Positions 46,021-56,290 of a DNA stretch of 64,000 nt are shown here, piece after piece (within the stretch, counting starts at the first letter, position 1; each line of letters opens with the position of its first letter). The position numbers were made by a program, and so were the translations under genes. This DNA is from Streptomyces sp. P9-A4 (lineage in GTDB: Bacteria > Actinomycetota > Actinomycetes > Streptomycetales > Streptomycetaceae): positions 628,932-692,931 of the forward strand of contig NZ_JAZIFY010000002.1 of NCBI RefSeq assembly GCF_036634195.1, given 5' to 3'. The notes beneath the pieces were generated by a model. That model was not told the origin of the DNA. It saw nothing but the letters and a program-made list of their open reading frames with translations, and did no database searches.

Positions 46021-46569
46021 ATGAAGCCGCTCCGTCGTTTCGCCCGTCCCGTACCGGGCGTCCCCGGCGACATCCTGTCCGACGTGGGATGGCCGGGAGA
46101 GGCCCGGTCCGCCGTGGGGCTGGCCGTCCTGCTGCTGGCGGCGTCGCTGACCGTCGACGCCGGCACACACGGCCTGACGTGGCTGCGCACCGCGGGATTG
46201 ATCGGCTTCGCGTCGGGGCTCCTGGTGATCCTGCTTCCCGCGCGGGTCACCGCCACACCGGACCTGCTGATCGTACGGGGTCTGTGGGTGACCAGGACGG
46301 TCCGCACCGACCGGCTCTCGGCGATCGCCTGGCCGCCCGGAGGCACCTCGCAGCGCGTCATCCTGAGGGATGCGGAGGGCGGGCGAGCCGAGGTCGACCT
46401 GCGGGTCCTGTCCGCCAACCCGGCGCTCTGGCTCCGGCTCGAGGCCGGCGCCCGGGCCTCCTCGCAGCGCGGCACGCTGAACCACGACACCAGCGATCTG
46501 GCCCGGCTCTCCCTCTACATCCACCGTGAGACGGCGCGGTCGGTCCTCAAGGTGTCAGGGATGGGCTAG
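46021..46569 (+). CDS. PH-domain-like membrane protein
   Basis: 182 aa. Two hydrophobic segments, AVGLAVLLLAASLTVDAG and TAGLIGFASGLLVILLPA, precede a bacterial PH-like domain (VTATPDLLIVRGLWVTRTVR, LSAIAWPPG, VDLRVLSANPALWLRLEAG). Function unknown. ATG 46021 or GTG 46012 may start it. Its stop TAG lies exactly at the boundary of the downstream IS, so the true C-terminus may have been cut. Confidence 0.75.
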   Translation: MKPLRRFARPVPGVPGDILSDVGWPGEARSAVGLAVLLLAASLTVDAGTHGLTWLRTAGLIGFASGLLVILLPARVTATPDLLIVRGLWVTRTVRTDRLSAIAWPPGGTSQRVILRDAEGGRAEVDLRVLSANPALWLRLEAGARASSQRGTLNHDTSDLARLSLYIHRETARSVLKVSGMG

Positions 46570-47434
46570 GGTCTGTCTCTTCGATCACGAGCGGAGCCAG
46601 ATGGTGATGGCTGCGAACGTCACGGTGCCGAGGAAGACATGGCCGCGCTTGTCGTATCGCGTTGCCACACCTCGAAAGCCCTTGAGCTTGTTGATCGCTC
46701 GCTCCACGACGTTGCGCTTCTTGTACCGCTCCTTGTCGAAGCCGGGAGGCCGACCGCCGTGCGAGCCGCGCTTGACGCGGTTCGTCGCCTGGTCGGCCTT
46801 CTCCGGGATCACGTGCCGGATACCCCGCTTGCGCAGGTAGGCCCGGGTCCGGCGGTTGCTGTACGCCTTATCGGCACTGACGCTGTCCGGTCGCCTGCGG
46901 GGCCCAGGCTCTCACCTGCCGCACCACCTCCGCCAGGTGGCCAGCCAGGCCCTTCCACGCCGGATCGATCTGGCGTTCCACCACCGCTGCCCCCTTAAGG
47001 ACACGGGCGGAGGCGCTGTGCGAGCCCCGGCGGCGTGCTGATGGGCGCGCATCACCGTGGAATCGACCGAGATGTCCCAGTCGATGGTGCCCTCGGCGTC
47101 CGCGACGGCCTGCACCTGCTGGAGAAGCCGCTCCCAGGTCCCGTCGGCCGACCACTGCACATGCCTCTTGTGCACGGTTTTCCACGGACCGAACCGCTCT
47201 GGCAGATCACGCCACTGCACGCCGGTCCGCACCCGATGCAGGACCCCGTTGATCACCTGCCGGTGGTCCCGCCATCTGCCACAGCGTCCGTTGATCACCG
47301 GCAGGAGCGGCGCCAGCCGCTCCCACTCACTGTCGGTCAGATCCCCGCGGCCAGTCATATCGAGCCAACGAGTCAGATGATCGGAGAGGCATGGTTCGGG
47401 GCAGGGCCAGTGGCACCCCAAAACGACAGGGGCT
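46568..47434 (-). mobile_element. degenerate IS5-family insertion sequence
   Basis: Left end AGGGTCTGTCTCTTC and right end (reverse complement) AGCCCCTGTCGTTTT match at about 10 of 15 positions and bound a broken transposase. The left end sits in CTAG, as does the remnant near 14762, suggesting a preferred target. Confidence 0.6.
46585..47358 (-). pseudogene. IS5-family transposase, frameshifted and rearranged
   Basis: From ATG 47358: the N-terminal LTDSEWERLAPLLPV, then WRDLPERFGPWKTVHKRHVQ and DISVDSTVMRAHQHAAGA (first catalytic Asp). The frame then degenerates around 46850-47040. The C-terminal part resumes in another frame: SVSADKAYSNRRTRAYLRKR and YKKRNVVERAINKLKGFRGV. The expected middle of the DDE core is partly missing, so it is inactive. 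Confidence 0.85.
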
Positions 47435-47615
47435 GCGCAGAAAAGGAGTTCTTGATAAACAATCTGCGACCGCGGCGACCACGCCGTGCGCGACCTGCCC
47501 GCACCTGGATGCGTCAGTGGCGTTCGCCGGTCTGGGATGCCTGGTTGCGTAGGGTGACCGCAGCGCCGGGCAGGCAAGTGAGCCAGACCCTGGCCCCGGA
47601 CGTGGGAAGGGTCGT

Positions 47616-48650
47616 GTGGTGGGCGAGGCTGAGCACGGGGACGTACCGAACGGCCGGAAGCCGGACGCGGCAGCGGCTCCCGCCAAGCAGTCGGGCGCCC
47701 ATCGGTGGCTGCACATTCTCGGCGCTGTCGTAGTGGGGATCGTGCTGCCGGTCGCGGTGGCCGGGATCGTCGCCGGGCAGCTGGGTGCCCGGGCCGTGTT
47801 CCTCGGCCTGCTCCTCGGCGTCGTCGGGGCGAAGCTCGGCGGAACCCGCCGCATGCTGTACCTCGCCCCCGCGGCGGGGGTTGCGGTCGGCCTGGGCGCC
47901 CTCACCGCCTACGACTGGTGGTGGGTGGCGCTCCTCGCGGTGACCGGCGCCGTGGTGGGGGCCGGGATCGGCTTCGGCTGGCTCCCGCCGCTGCTGACGC
48001 TCGCCTTCGCCGCCACGTTCGCGGCACCGACACCGTCCGGCACCGACGCGCTGATCTCCGGGATCATGGCGGCCCTCGGTGTGGGCTACGGCATCGTGAT
48101 CGCCCACCGCTTCGGCACCGCCCCTGTCATCGAAGGCGACCGCCTGCCCGTCAAGGTGGCCGCCGTGGTGGCGCTCGTGTTCGGCGCCGCCCTCGGTGCC
48201 GCGGCCGCACTCGGGGTGGCGCTCGGGTGGACCGAGCCCTACTGGGTGCCGGAGCCGATCATCATCCTCGCGCTGTACATCGTCACAGGAAAACGCGAGC
48301 GGATCCGGGGCAAGGCCATCGGCACCGCCGCCGGCGCCGCTGCCGCCCTGCCCGTGGCGATCCTCGCCCCGTCCGTCTGGGTCACCTCGGCCATCGCCAC
48401 CGTCGCGTTCATCGCCGCTCTCACCCAGGCCAACAGGTACTGGCTCATGTACGGCCTCTACACCTTCGCCGTCGTCCTCGCCCTCACCTCCCCCGGCCAG
48501 GTCGCCGTCGAAGCCGAACACCGCGGCTTCGAAATCCTCGCAGGCATCGCCATCCTCGTCATCGGCCTCGCCGTCGTCCACGCCATCGGCGACCGCCTCC
48601 TGCGGCACAGCCCACAACCCGAACTCGCCACCAGCAATCAGAGCAGCTAA
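47616..48650 (+). CDS. FUSC-like integral membrane protein
   Basis: 344 aa with about ten TM segments in two halves, like the aromatic acid/fusaric-acid-resistance family membrane domain: VGAKLGGTRRMLYLAPAAGV, WVPEPIIILALYIVTGKRER and ALTQANRYWLMYGLYTFAVV. It is probably an exporter or permease of unknown substrate. The GTG at 47616 follows GGGAAGG. A short soluble tail starts it. Confidence 0.72.
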   Translation: MVGEAEHGDVPNGRKPDAAAAPAKQSGAHRWLHILGAVVVGIVLPVAVAGIVAGQLGARAVFLGLLLGVVGAKLGGTRRMLYLAPAAGVAVGLGALTAYDWWWVALLAVTGAVVGAGIGFGWLPPLLTLAFAATFAAPTPSGTDALISGIMAALGVGYGIVIAHRFGTAPVIEGDRLPVKVAAVVALVFGAALGAAAALGVALGWTEPYWVPEPIIILALYIVTGKRERIRGKAIGTAAGAAAALPVAILAPSVWVTSAIATVAFIAALTQANRYWLMYGLYTFAVVLALTSPGQVAVEAEHRGFEILAGIAILVIGLAVVHAIGDRLLRHSPQPELATSNQSS

Positions 48651-48739
48651 CGGCTGCCCACACCTCGCTCGCCCCTCCTGGGCAGCAGTCACCCTCGCAG
48701 TCGGCACCATCTGGAGCAGCTCATGATCGGGGAGACACG

Positions 48740-48960
48740 GCCTAGATCCTTCTGCCCGTCGAGCGCTAGGGCCTGTCGGTCCACGTCCCAGATCCGGCCT
48801 TCGACCCGCAGCGGGCCGTCGGGTTCCAGCCTGGGCAACGGACCGCCGGCGGGCGCCGGACCGCGCCATAACGGCAGCCGCGCAGGTCGAGGGCCTCGGT
48901 GAGGTCCTCCCGTATTCGCGCGATGAGCTCGTCGGCCGAGCAGCCGCCCGACCTCTCGAC
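48740..48960 (-). pseudogene. C-terminal tail of a DUF4118 sensor protein, frameshifted
   Basis: ELIARIREDLTEALDLRGCR in one frame, then GGPLPRLEPDGPLRVEGRIW and DVDRQAL in the next, recall the C-terminal extension of streptomycete DUF4118 sensor proteins (REDLRxLLxLRxCRF---PRLExDGxVxxxxRxWDVxR). One frameshift separates the parts and the membrane half is gone. Confidence 0.5.
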
Positions 48961-49224
48961 ATGGCGTGCAGCCGCTCCAGATCCTGCGCGTCCGAGACCG
49001 CGGCCGTCATGGCGACCGCGTCCCGGAGTGACGTCCGCGTCTACGGCCTCCTCCGTGTACGGCTCAAGGCTGCCCCGCGAGCGAGACATCCGACGCCCGA
49101 CCGGGCCATCTTGATGCCTTCCTGAAGCGCGGCCGGGGGTCTGCGACGGGTGTCCTGCTTAGGCTTGCCCGGCCGTCCGCACGACGGTCGAAAACGATCG
49201 CCTACGAACACACGGGGACAACCG

Positions 49225-51180
49225 ATGGCCACCACGAACGATGCTCGCACCGCCCGATTGCGAGCGTGGATGCTGGAAGGGCTGTCCGACATGGGCAAGG
49301 GCAAACCCTCCCGCCCCAAGGAACCGGCCCCGGACGCCGGGCACAAGGGTCAGCGCTGGTGGCGGGTGATGTGTCTGACGGGTGTCGACTACTTCTCGAC
49401 CCTCGGCTACCAGCCGGGCATCGCCGCCCTGGCCGCCGGCCTCCTCTCCCCCGTGGCCACGATCGTGCTGGTGATCGTCACCCTGGCCGGCGCCCTGCCG
49501 GTCTACCGTCGGGTGGCTGAGGAGAGCCCCCATGGCGAGGGCTCGATCGCGATGCTGGCGCGCCTGCTGTCGTTCTGGAAGGGCAAGCTCTTCGTCCTCA
49601 CCCTGCTGGGCTTCGCGGCGACCGACTTCCTCATCACCATCACCCTGTCGGCCGCCGACGCCTCCACCCACCTGGTGGAGAACCCGCACCTGGAATCGGC
49701 GCTGCACGACAAGCAGGTGCTGATCACGATGATCCTCGTCGCGCTGCTCGGCGCGGTGTTCCTCAAGGGCTTCCTGGAGGCGATCGGAGTCGCCGTCGCC
49801 CTCGTCGGTATCTACCTCGCGCTGAACGTGGTCGTCGTGATCACCGGCCTCTGGCACGTCCTCACCGAGGGCCATGTCGTCACCGACTGGACCACCGCCC
49901 TGACCGCCGAGCACGGCAACGTCTTCGCGATGGTCGGCGTCGCCCTGCTCGTCTTCCCCAAGCTGGCCCTCGGTCTGTCCGGCTTCGAGACCGGCGTCGC
50001 CGTCATGCCGCACGTCCAGGGCGACCCGAGCGACACCGAGGAGAAGCCCGTAGGCCGCATCCGCGGCGCCAAGAAGCTCCTGACGACCGCCGCGCTCATC
50101 ATGAGCGTCTTCCTGATCTGCACCAGCTTCATCACCACCGTCCTCATCCCGCAGAAGGAGTTCGAGTCCGGCGGCAAGGCCAACGGCCGCGCGCTCGCCT
50201 ACCTGGCCCACGAGTACCTGGGCAACACCTTCGGCACCATCTACGACATCTCGACCATCCTCATCCTGTGGTTCGCCGGCGCCTCGGCCATGGCCGGCCT
50301 GCTCAACCTGATGCCGCGCTACCTGCCCAAGTACGGCATGGCCCCGCACTGGGCGCGCGCCGTGCGCCCCATGGTCATCGTCTTCACCCTCGTCGCGTTC
50401 CTCGTGACGTGGATCTTCGACGCCGACGTCGACGCCCAGGGCGGCGCGTACGCCACCGGTGTCCTCGTCCTGATCTCCTCGGCGGCCATCGCGGTGACGA
50501 TCGCGGCGCGCAAGGCCGGCCAGCGCGGCTGGACCATCGGCTTCGGCATCATCTCCGCCGTCTTCCTCTACACCACCGTCGTCAACGTCATCGAGCGTCC
50601 CGACGGCGTGAAGATCGGCGCCTGCTTCATCGCCGGCATCATCCTCATCTCCCTCCTCTCGCGCCTCGGCCGCGCCTTCGAACTACGCGTCACCCACATC
50701 GCGCTCGACGACATGGCCGAACGCTTCATCCAGGACGTCTCCCGCCGCACCCCGCGCTTCATCGCCAACGAACCGGGCGACCGCGGCGCCGACGAGTACC
50801 GGGCGAAGAAGGACCAGATCCGCTCCGACAACGACATCCCCGGCACCGAGGACTTCGTCTTCGTCGAGGTGACGATCACCGACCCCTCCGAGTTCGAAGC
50901 CGGACTCACGGTGAAGGGCGAGGTCCTCCACGACCGCTTCCGGGTCCTGACCGTGGAGAGCTCCTCCGTCCCCAACGCCCTCGCTGCCCTGCTCCTCCAC
51001 GCCCGCGACCTGACCGGCACCCGCCCGCACATCTACTTCGAGTGGACCGAGGGCAACCCCTTCGCCAACTTCCTCCGCTTCTTCCTCTTCGGTCAGGGCG
51101 AGATCGCCCCGGTCACCCGCGAGATCCTGCGCGAGGCCGAGTCCGACCGGGACCGGCGCCCCCGCGTCCACGTCGGCTGA
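49225..51180 (+). CDS. APC-superfamily permease with soluble C-terminal domain
   Basis: 651 aa. About twelve TM helices (residues 45-485) open with [20 protein letters not shown], an APC-like unwound-helix signature, and include [11 protein letters not shown] and [18 protein letters not shown]-terminal cytosolic domain of about 160 aa follows. Layout recalls the KUP/KimA and amino-acid branches of the superfamily. Given the kdp genes nearby, a K+ carrier is possible but not shown. ATG 49225 with CGGGG upstream. Confidence 0.82.
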   Translation: MATTNDARTARLRAWMLEGLSDMGKGKPSRPKEPAPDAGHKGQRWWRVMCLTGVDYFSTLGYQPGIAALAAGLLSPVATIVLVIVTLAGALPVYRRVAEESPHGEGSIAMLARLLSFWKGKLFVLTLLGFAATDFLITITLSAADASTHLVENPHLESALHDKQVLITMILVALLGAVFLKGFLEAIGVAVALVGIYLALNVVVVITGLWHVLTEGHVVTDWTTALTAEHGNVFAMVGVALLVFPKLALGLSGFETGVAVMPHVQGDPSDTEEKPVGRIRGAKKLLTTAALIMSVFLICTSFITTVLIPQKEFESGGKANGRALAYLAHEYLGNTFGTIYDISTILILWFAGASAMAGLLNLMPRYLPKYGMAPHWARAVRPMVIVFTLVAFLVTWIFDADVDAQGGAYATGVLVLISSAAIAVTIAARKAGQRGWTIGFGIISAVFLYTTVVNVIERPDGVKIGACFIAGIILISLLSRLGRAFELRVTHIALDDMAERFIQDVSRRTPRFIANEPGDRGADEYRAKKDQIRSDNDIPGTEDFVFVEVTITDPSEFEAGLTVKGEVLHDRFRVLTVESSSVPNALAALLLHARDLTGTRPHIYFEWTEGNPFANFLRFFLFGQGEIAPVTREILREAESDRDRRPRVHVG

Positions 51181-51832
51181 CGCCGTACCCTTCGCAAGGA
51201 TTCAACCGGGGCCGGCAGATCGCCGCGTCGGTGTCCCGGCGGACCGCCTGGGCGACGACCGCGCCCCGCTGGTTCTGCGGCAGCCGCTGCCACAACCGCT
51301 CCGGCTCCGCTTCCGGTATGGGCACCGTGCCCCGGGTGTCGGGGCGGGCCGCGGCGAGTTCCCGTACGTACGCCGTGATCGCGGGCACTCTGACGTCGGC
51401 GGGGATCACAGTGCGGTCATTCGAGTGGCTGCGGGACAGCGGGAAGGCGGGCATGTGCGGATCTGGCTCGACAGCCAAGGGCGCGTCACGCCGCCTCCCT
51501 TCCGCCCGGAGGTTGCCATGTCCGCCCGCCTGACCACTGGCATTGCTGCTGCGGGCGCCACGGCCCTGGCTGGGGCACCCTCCTCGCTACGGCCGTGACC
51601 GGGGCTACGGCGGCCTCGTCGTGGCCGCCGCCCGTTCGTCTCGGCCCTCCCTTCGGTTCTGGCCTCGGCGGCGCATCGGGTACCGGGCGCAATTCGCGGT
51701 GGCGGGGAGAGGCGCGCACGCTGGAGGTGGGTGATCGAAGAGGACTCGGGAGGTGGCGCGGCGATGCGGTGCGAGACGTCGGTCCGCCGGGCCGGTCGCA
51801 TGCGACGCGCCCTCGCTTCGGAGTGAGGCGCG
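51181..51832. other. intergenic, possible decayed gene on minus strand
   Basis: 650 bp. A minus-strand frame (51478 to 51113) contains IPADVRVPAITAYVRELAAA and LWQRLPQNQRGAVVAQAVRR, which looks protein-like, but it runs into the antisense of the permease and has no clear start. No family assigned. Confidence 0.35.
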
Positions 51833-54622
51833 GTGTCCGCCGAGTTCGGGGAGCCGGAGCCGGCCCTGGGGCGGCTGGACCCGGAGGAGCGGGCGGAGCT
51901 GCTGCTGCGGGACCTGCGCAGTTCGCGGGACGGGCTCACGTCGCGGGAGGCCGCCCGGCGACTGGTGCATTACGGGCCCAACATGCTGCGCCGCCGTGGT
52001 GGGCGGCGCTGGCCCCGGGAGCTGGCCCGACAGCTCACCCATCCGCTCGCCCTGCTGCTGTGGGCGGCGGCGCTGCTGGCGTGGTGGGCGGGGATCGTCG
52101 CGGTGGCGCTGGCCGTCGTGGTGGTGATCGTGGTCAACGCCGCGTTCGCGTTCGTGCAGGAGATGCAGGCCGAGCGGGCGGTGGAAGCGCTGGCGGCGTA
52201 CCTTCCGGAGCGGGCGAAGGTCCTGCGGGACGGGCAGGAGCAGGTGATCGAGGCGGACCATCTGGTTCCCGGGGACGTCCTGGTGGTGGAGGAAGGAGAC
52301 CGGATCTCGGCCGACGCCCGGCTGATCGCGGGCGGGGTCGAGGTCGACCTGTCCGCACTCACCGGCGAGTCGATGCCCGCCTACCGGTCCGCGGATCTGA
52401 CCGATGTGCGGGTGCCCTTGCTGCAGGCCCGGGATCTGGTGTTCAGCGGAACCGCGTGCACGGAGGGCGACGGACGGGCACTGGTCTTCGCCACCGGCAT
52501 GCACACCGAGCTGGGCCGGATCGCCGCGCTGTCCGAGCGGGTGGAACGCGAGATCAGCCCGCTGGAGAGCCAGGTCAGACGAGTGGCCTGGCTGATCGCT
52601 CTGATCGCGGTGGTCACCGGCCTGGCGTTCGTGCCGGTGGCGGTGTTCGGGGCGAAGCTGCCGCTCCACGACGCGGTCGTGTTCGCGGTCGGCCTGCTGG
52701 TGGGCAACGTCCCCGAGGGACTGCTGCCGGTGATCACCCTGGCGCTGGCCCTGGGCGGGCGCGAGCTGGTGCGGCGCGGGGCCGTGGTCAAGCGGCTCAG
52801 CGCGGTCGAGACACTGGGCTCGGCCGACGTGATCTGCACCGACAAGACCGGCACCCTGACGGAGAACCGCATGCACGTCGCCAGGGTGTGGACCGCCGCC
52901 GGGGACCAGCGGCTCCCCGACAGCGACAGCGACACCGGCACCGCGCAGGGCGGGGGCGGGGGCGGCGACGTGGTCCTGGCCGCCCTGGCGGCGGTCATGT
53001 CCCGCTGCAACAACGCCCAGCCCGCCGCCCCCGGCAGCGCGAACGGCCCGATCGGTGACCCCACCGAGCTCGCCCTGCTGGAGGCCGCAGCCCGTCTGGG
53101 CCACGACATCAGCCCTTCGGACCGGGAGCAGGGACGTCGCCGGCAGTTCCACTTCGATCCGGTACTCAAGCTGATGTCCACCGTGGACGAGCGTGATCAC
53201 GGGATGTGGGCCGACACCAAGGGCGCGCCTGAGGCCGTGGTGCAACGGTGCGACCGCGTCCTGCAGACGGACGGGAGCACGCACCCGCTCACCGATCACC
53301 TGCGCCGTCAGGTGGAAGAGCAGGTGGATTCCCTGGCCCGGCGGGGTCTGAGAGTCCTGGCCCTGGCCGAGCGCCGCCTGGATCCCTCCGCACTGCCCGA
53401 AACCCGCGCCGAAACCGAACAGGACCTGACGCTGATCGGCCTGACGGCCATGGCCGACCCCCCGCGCCCCGAGGTGGCCGAGGCCGTCACGCACTGCCAC
53501 AACGCCGGCCTTCGCGTCATCATCGTGACCGGCGACCACTCCCTGACCGCCACGGCGATCGCCCGACAGGTCGGCATCGGCGGCGAACACCCCACGGTGG
53601 TCACCGGCGAGGAACTCGACCGGATGAGTGAGGACGACCTCGACCGGCTGCTGCGACACGGCGGCGAGCTGATCTTCGCCCGTAGCTCGCCCGAGGCCAA
53701 GCTACGGATCGCCGACGCGCTGCGCGCCGAGGGCCACACGGTCGCCATGACCGGCGACGGGGTCAACGACGCGCCCGCCCTGCGCCGCGCCGACATCGGC
53801 GTGGCCATGGGCCGATCGGGCACCGATGTCGCCCGCGAAGCGGCCACCATGGTGCTCACCGACGACAACTTCGCCACCATCGTCGCGGCCGTACGAGCCG
53901 GGCGACAGATCTACGACAACATCCGCAAGTTCATCTGCTACATCTTCGCCCACACCACCCCCGAGGTCACACCGTTCCTGGTGTTCGCCCTGGGCGGCGG
54001 CGCGATCCCGCTCCCCCTGACCGTGATGCAGCTGCTGGCCTTCGACGTCGGCACCGAAACCCTGCCCGCCCTCGCCCTGGGCCGGGAACGGGCCGAGCCC
54101 GGCCTGATGGACCGCCCGCCGCGCCCGCGCTCCGAAGGCGTCATCCGCGGCCCGATGCTGCTGCGCGCCTGGCTCTTCCTCGGCGTCATCTGTGCCGTGC
54201 TGCAGATGACGGGGTTCTTCGCCGTCCTGATCCACGCCGGCTGGCACCTCGGCGACCCCACCGGCCCCGGCACGCCCCTTCACCACGCCTACCGCCAGGC
54301 GACCACCATGACGTTCCTGGGCATGGTGGCCGGACAGATCGGCACCGCCTTCGCCGCCCGCACCGACCACGCCTCCCTGCGCTCCATCGGCGTGTTCACC
54401 AACCCCCTGCTGCTCTGGGGCATCGCCTTCGAACTCACCCTGGCCGCCGTGTTCATCTACGCCCCGCCCTTCCAGGACCTGCTGGGCACCGCCGCACTCA
54501 CCCCCGCCATGCTCGCGTTCGTCATCCCGTTCCCCTTCCTGGTCTGGGGCGCCGACGAACTGCGACGCTGGCTGCTCCGCCGGCGCACGCCGGTCCCGGC
54601 CGCCGAGCACCCAGCCCGGTAG
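51833..54622 (+). CDS. P-type cation-transporting ATPase (P2 type)
   Basis: 929 aa. Actuator [12 protein letters not shown], phosphorylation motif [13 protein letters not shown], nucleotide-domain [10 protein letters not shown], hinge [22 protein letters not shown] and membrane motif [17 protein letters not shown] define a P2-type Ca2+/Na+/K+/H+-like pump with six C-terminal TM helices. The PEGLL form and [17 protein letters not shown] recall Na+,K+-ATPase-like members; the ion is not certain. The GTG at 51833 follows GGAGTGAGG. It is monocistronic. Confidence 0.93.
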   Translation: MSAEFGEPEPALGRLDPEERAELLLRDLRSSRDGLTSREAARRLVHYGPNMLRRRGGRRWPRELARQLTHPLALLLWAAALLAWWAGIVAVALAVVVVIVVNAAFAFVQEMQAERAVEALAAYLPERAKVLRDGQEQVIEADHLVPGDVLVVEEGDRISADARLIAGGVEVDLSALTGESMPAYRSADLTDVRVPLLQARDLVFSGTACTEGDGRALVFATGMHTELGRIAALSERVEREISPLESQVRRVAWLIALIAVVTGLAFVPVAVFGAKLPLHDAVVFAVGLLVGNVPEGLLPVITLALALGGRELVRRGAVVKRLSAVETLGSADVICTDKTGTLTENRMHVARVWTAAGDQRLPDSDSDTGTAQGGGGGGDVVLAALAAVMSRCNNAQPAAPGSANGPIGDPTELALLEAAARLGHDISPSDREQGRRRQFHFDPVLKLMSTVDERDHGMWADTKGAPEAVVQRCDRVLQTDGSTHPLTDHLRRQVEEQVDSLARRGLRVLALAERRLDPSALPETRAETEQDLTLIGLTAMADPPRPEVAEAVTHCHNAGLRVIIVTGDHSLTATAIARQVGIGGEHPTVVTGEELDRMSEDDLDRLLRHGGELIFARSSPEAKLRIADALRAEGHTVAMTGDGVNDAPALRRADIGVAMGRSGTDVAREAATMVLTDDNFATIVAAVRAGRQIYDNIRKFICYIFAHTTPEVTPFLVFALGGGAIPLPLTVMQLLAFDVGTETLPALALGRERAEPGLMDRPPRPRSEGVIRGPMLLRAWLFLGVICAVLQMTGFFAVLIHAGWHLGDPTGPGTPLHHAYRQATTMTFLGMVAGQIGTAFAARTDHASLRSIGVFTNPLLLWGIAFELTLAAVFIYAPPFQDLLGTAALTPAMLAFVIPFPFLVWGADELRRWLLRRRTPVPAAEHPAR

Positions 54623-55097
54623 CGGGCCGACCGCCCGCAGGCCCGCACCACGGGCGGCGACTCGGACCCGACGAGTTCGCCGGTCGGGCAGAAGCCGCTC
54701 ACGGCTCCCGCGGTTTCCGTATTCATCGGTGCGGCGACGGCATCGCCTCGCGCGGGGCCGGAACTCCGGTGAACGCCTCGAAGACCTTGCCAGGGGTGTC
54801 CACGTCCTGCGTAACCACCGGCCGCCCCAGAAGTGGTGGCCTTCAGCCGGGTGTCCGGTGTCTGGGGTCTGGGGTCCGGTGTCTGGGGTCTCCCCAGGCC
54901 CGCCAGGGCCGAGGGGACGCATCGCAAGGCGCCGGCCGTGGATAGGCGCGTCAGAGATCCGTCAGTGGCGTATGGAGTACGTCAGCGCCGCTTCTCCTCC
55001 GTACGCGGGCCGATGCAAGATCATTCTCGGCCTCGGAACCGGGGCCGAGTGAACACCCGTGCGCGGTGGAAACCGCTGCCGGGGAAGAGGAGTGGTC
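54623..55097. other. intergenic region before the peptide-JmjC locus
   Basis: 475 bp with no supported gene. It holds a weak 7-bp hairpin (CCGCCCG/CGGGCGG, 54632-54658) after the ATPase gene and the GT-rich repeat at 54851. Confidence 0.4.
54851..54892. repeat. short GT/GC-rich tandem repeat
   Basis: GTGTCCGGTGTCTGGGGTC with near copies repeats about three times in 42 bp. It is a low-complexity slippage repeat in non-coding DNA. Confidence 0.6.
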
Positions 55098-55289
55098 ATG
55101 TCGAATTCCCAGGCCGTAGAGCCGTCGAAGCGCGCGGAGATCTCCAAGCGTGCCGCGCTGAGTGTGGCGGCGCTCGCCGTCGCCGGAGGGGCGTTCTTCG
55201 TGCCGTCGGTCGGAGATGCAGCCGCGTCCCCGACCGACGGCACGAAGATCGAGGCCGCGTGCCCGGAGTGCTTCCCCGACGTCATGTGA
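55098..55289 (+). CDS. candidate RiPP precursor / small exported peptide
   Basis: 63 aa; ATG 55098 with GAAGAGGAG upstream. A charged N-part (SKRAEISKRA) leads into a hydrophobic stretch, ALSVAALAVAGGAFFVPSVG, then the short C-terminal segment SPTDGTKIEAACPECFPDVM with a CPEC pair. It is the first gene before two JmjC-domain genes on the same strand. It could be a ribosomal natural-product precursor whose C-terminus is hydroxylated, or a small secreted/membrane peptide. No homologue recognised. Confidence 0.6.
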   Translation: MSNSQAVEPSKRAEISKRAALSVAALAVAGGAFFVPSVGDAAASPTDGTKIEAACPECFPDVM

Positions 55290-55386
55290 CCGGCTGACCA
55301 ATGCGCACGCGAGTGTGCGCGAGCACGTCCGGGACCCGCCGGTGCCTACCGGCACCGGCGGGTCCCCTCAGGGAAGGGCCGAAACA

Positions 55387-56256
55387 ATGGACTGGCTGGA
55401 GCGGTGCGTACCGGATGCGGAGCAGCTCCTGGGTACGTACTGGCGGAAGGAACCGGTGCTTCTGCGGCCGCGGAACCCGCCGTTGGAGGTGCTGACACTC
55501 GCGGACGTGGACTCGCTCCTGGACGCGGGGCTGCTGCGCGTTCCGTACGTCGGCCTGTACACCGCACAGGGGAAAATCGCCGACGAGCGTTTCTGTCCGA
55601 CGCGCGTCGTCACCGGGAGCCCTGCCCAGGGGTACGTCGACGCGGCAGCGGTCCGGCGACTGATCGACGAGGAGCGGGCGACCCTGCAGTTCCGCTACGT
55701 CGACCAGTGGCATCCCCCGGTGCGTGAACTCACGAGGGGCGTCGCCGAGCGGCTCGGCCGACTTGTCGAGGCGTTCTTCTTCCTGAGCCGTCCCGGCCGC
55801 CGGGGTCCGGTGCACCGGGACGACGGGGACCTGCTGGCCATTCAGCTCAGCGGTGCCAAGCACTGGCAGGTGTACGCGGGTCCGGCCGACGGCGACTGGG
55901 CGCCGGTCCGCGAGGAGAATCCAGGAGCGCCACTGCTGGACACGGTCCTGGAGGCCGGTGAGGTGCTGTACGTACCGAGAGGCTTCGCGCACACGGCCAC
56001 GGCCGTGGGCGACTCCTCGTCGGCTCATCTGACGGTGGTCATGAGGGAAGCCGGTGCGGAGCACCTGCGCACCGCACTGCTGACGCGGATCGTCGACGGC
56101 CTGACTCTGCCGAGCCGCCCACTGGACGATGACGCCCTGCTGCGCACCGCGGCCGACCTCCTGGACCATCTGGGCACGCGGCTCGACGCGGTCACCCCGG
56201 AGGATGTCATCGGCCAGGCACGGCCGCGTGCGTACAGCAACCGTCAGACCGTCTGA
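55387..56256 (+). CDS. JmjC-domain (cupin) oxygenase, metal site intact
   Basis: 289 aa of the ribosomal-oxygenase-like JmjC family (Fe(II)/2-oxoglutarate hydroxylases of protein side chains). Metal ligands: H143 and D145 in GPVHRDDGDLLAIQLSG, and distal H214 in SSAHLTVVM. The substrate-wall block GEVLYVPRGFAHTA is also typical. The C-terminal helical part (ALLRTAADLLDHLG) follows. ATG 55387 with GGAAGGG upstream. It lies 97 bp after the 63-aa peptide gene and is the likely modifier of that peptide or of a cellular protein. Confidence 0.8.
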   Translation: MDWLERCVPDAEQLLGTYWRKEPVLLRPRNPPLEVLTLADVDSLLDAGLLRVPYVGLYTAQGKIADERFCPTRVVTGSPAQGYVDAAAVRRLIDEERATLQFRYVDQWHPPVRELTRGVAERLGRLVEAFFFLSRPGRRGPVHRDDGDLLAIQLSGAKHWQVYAGPADGDWAPVREENPGAPLLDTVLEAGEVLYVPRGFAHTATAVGDSSSAHLTVVMREAGAEHLRTALLTRIVDGLTLPSRPLDDDALLRTAADLLDHLGTRLDAVTPEDVIGQARPRAYSNRQTV

Positions 56257-56290
56257 TCAGGCCGACGGCATGGAGCGTGGAGAGGCAACG

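Noticed and set aside
47514..49010. 498-codon minus-strand frame opposite the FUSC-like gene
   Set aside because: Shadow of the membrane protein; only its far upstream end overlaps a real DUF4118-like relic, which is in other frames.
49225..51180. Naming the APC-type permease KimA or Kup
   Set aside because: Layout is compatible, but the sequence I can compare by eye does not match those transporters closely enough and no c-di-AMP riboswitch is seen upstream.
51113..51478. Minus-strand 121-codon gene after the APC permease
   Set aside because: Part looks protein-like but no ribosome site, no recognised family, and its end is antisense to the permease; left as possible decay.
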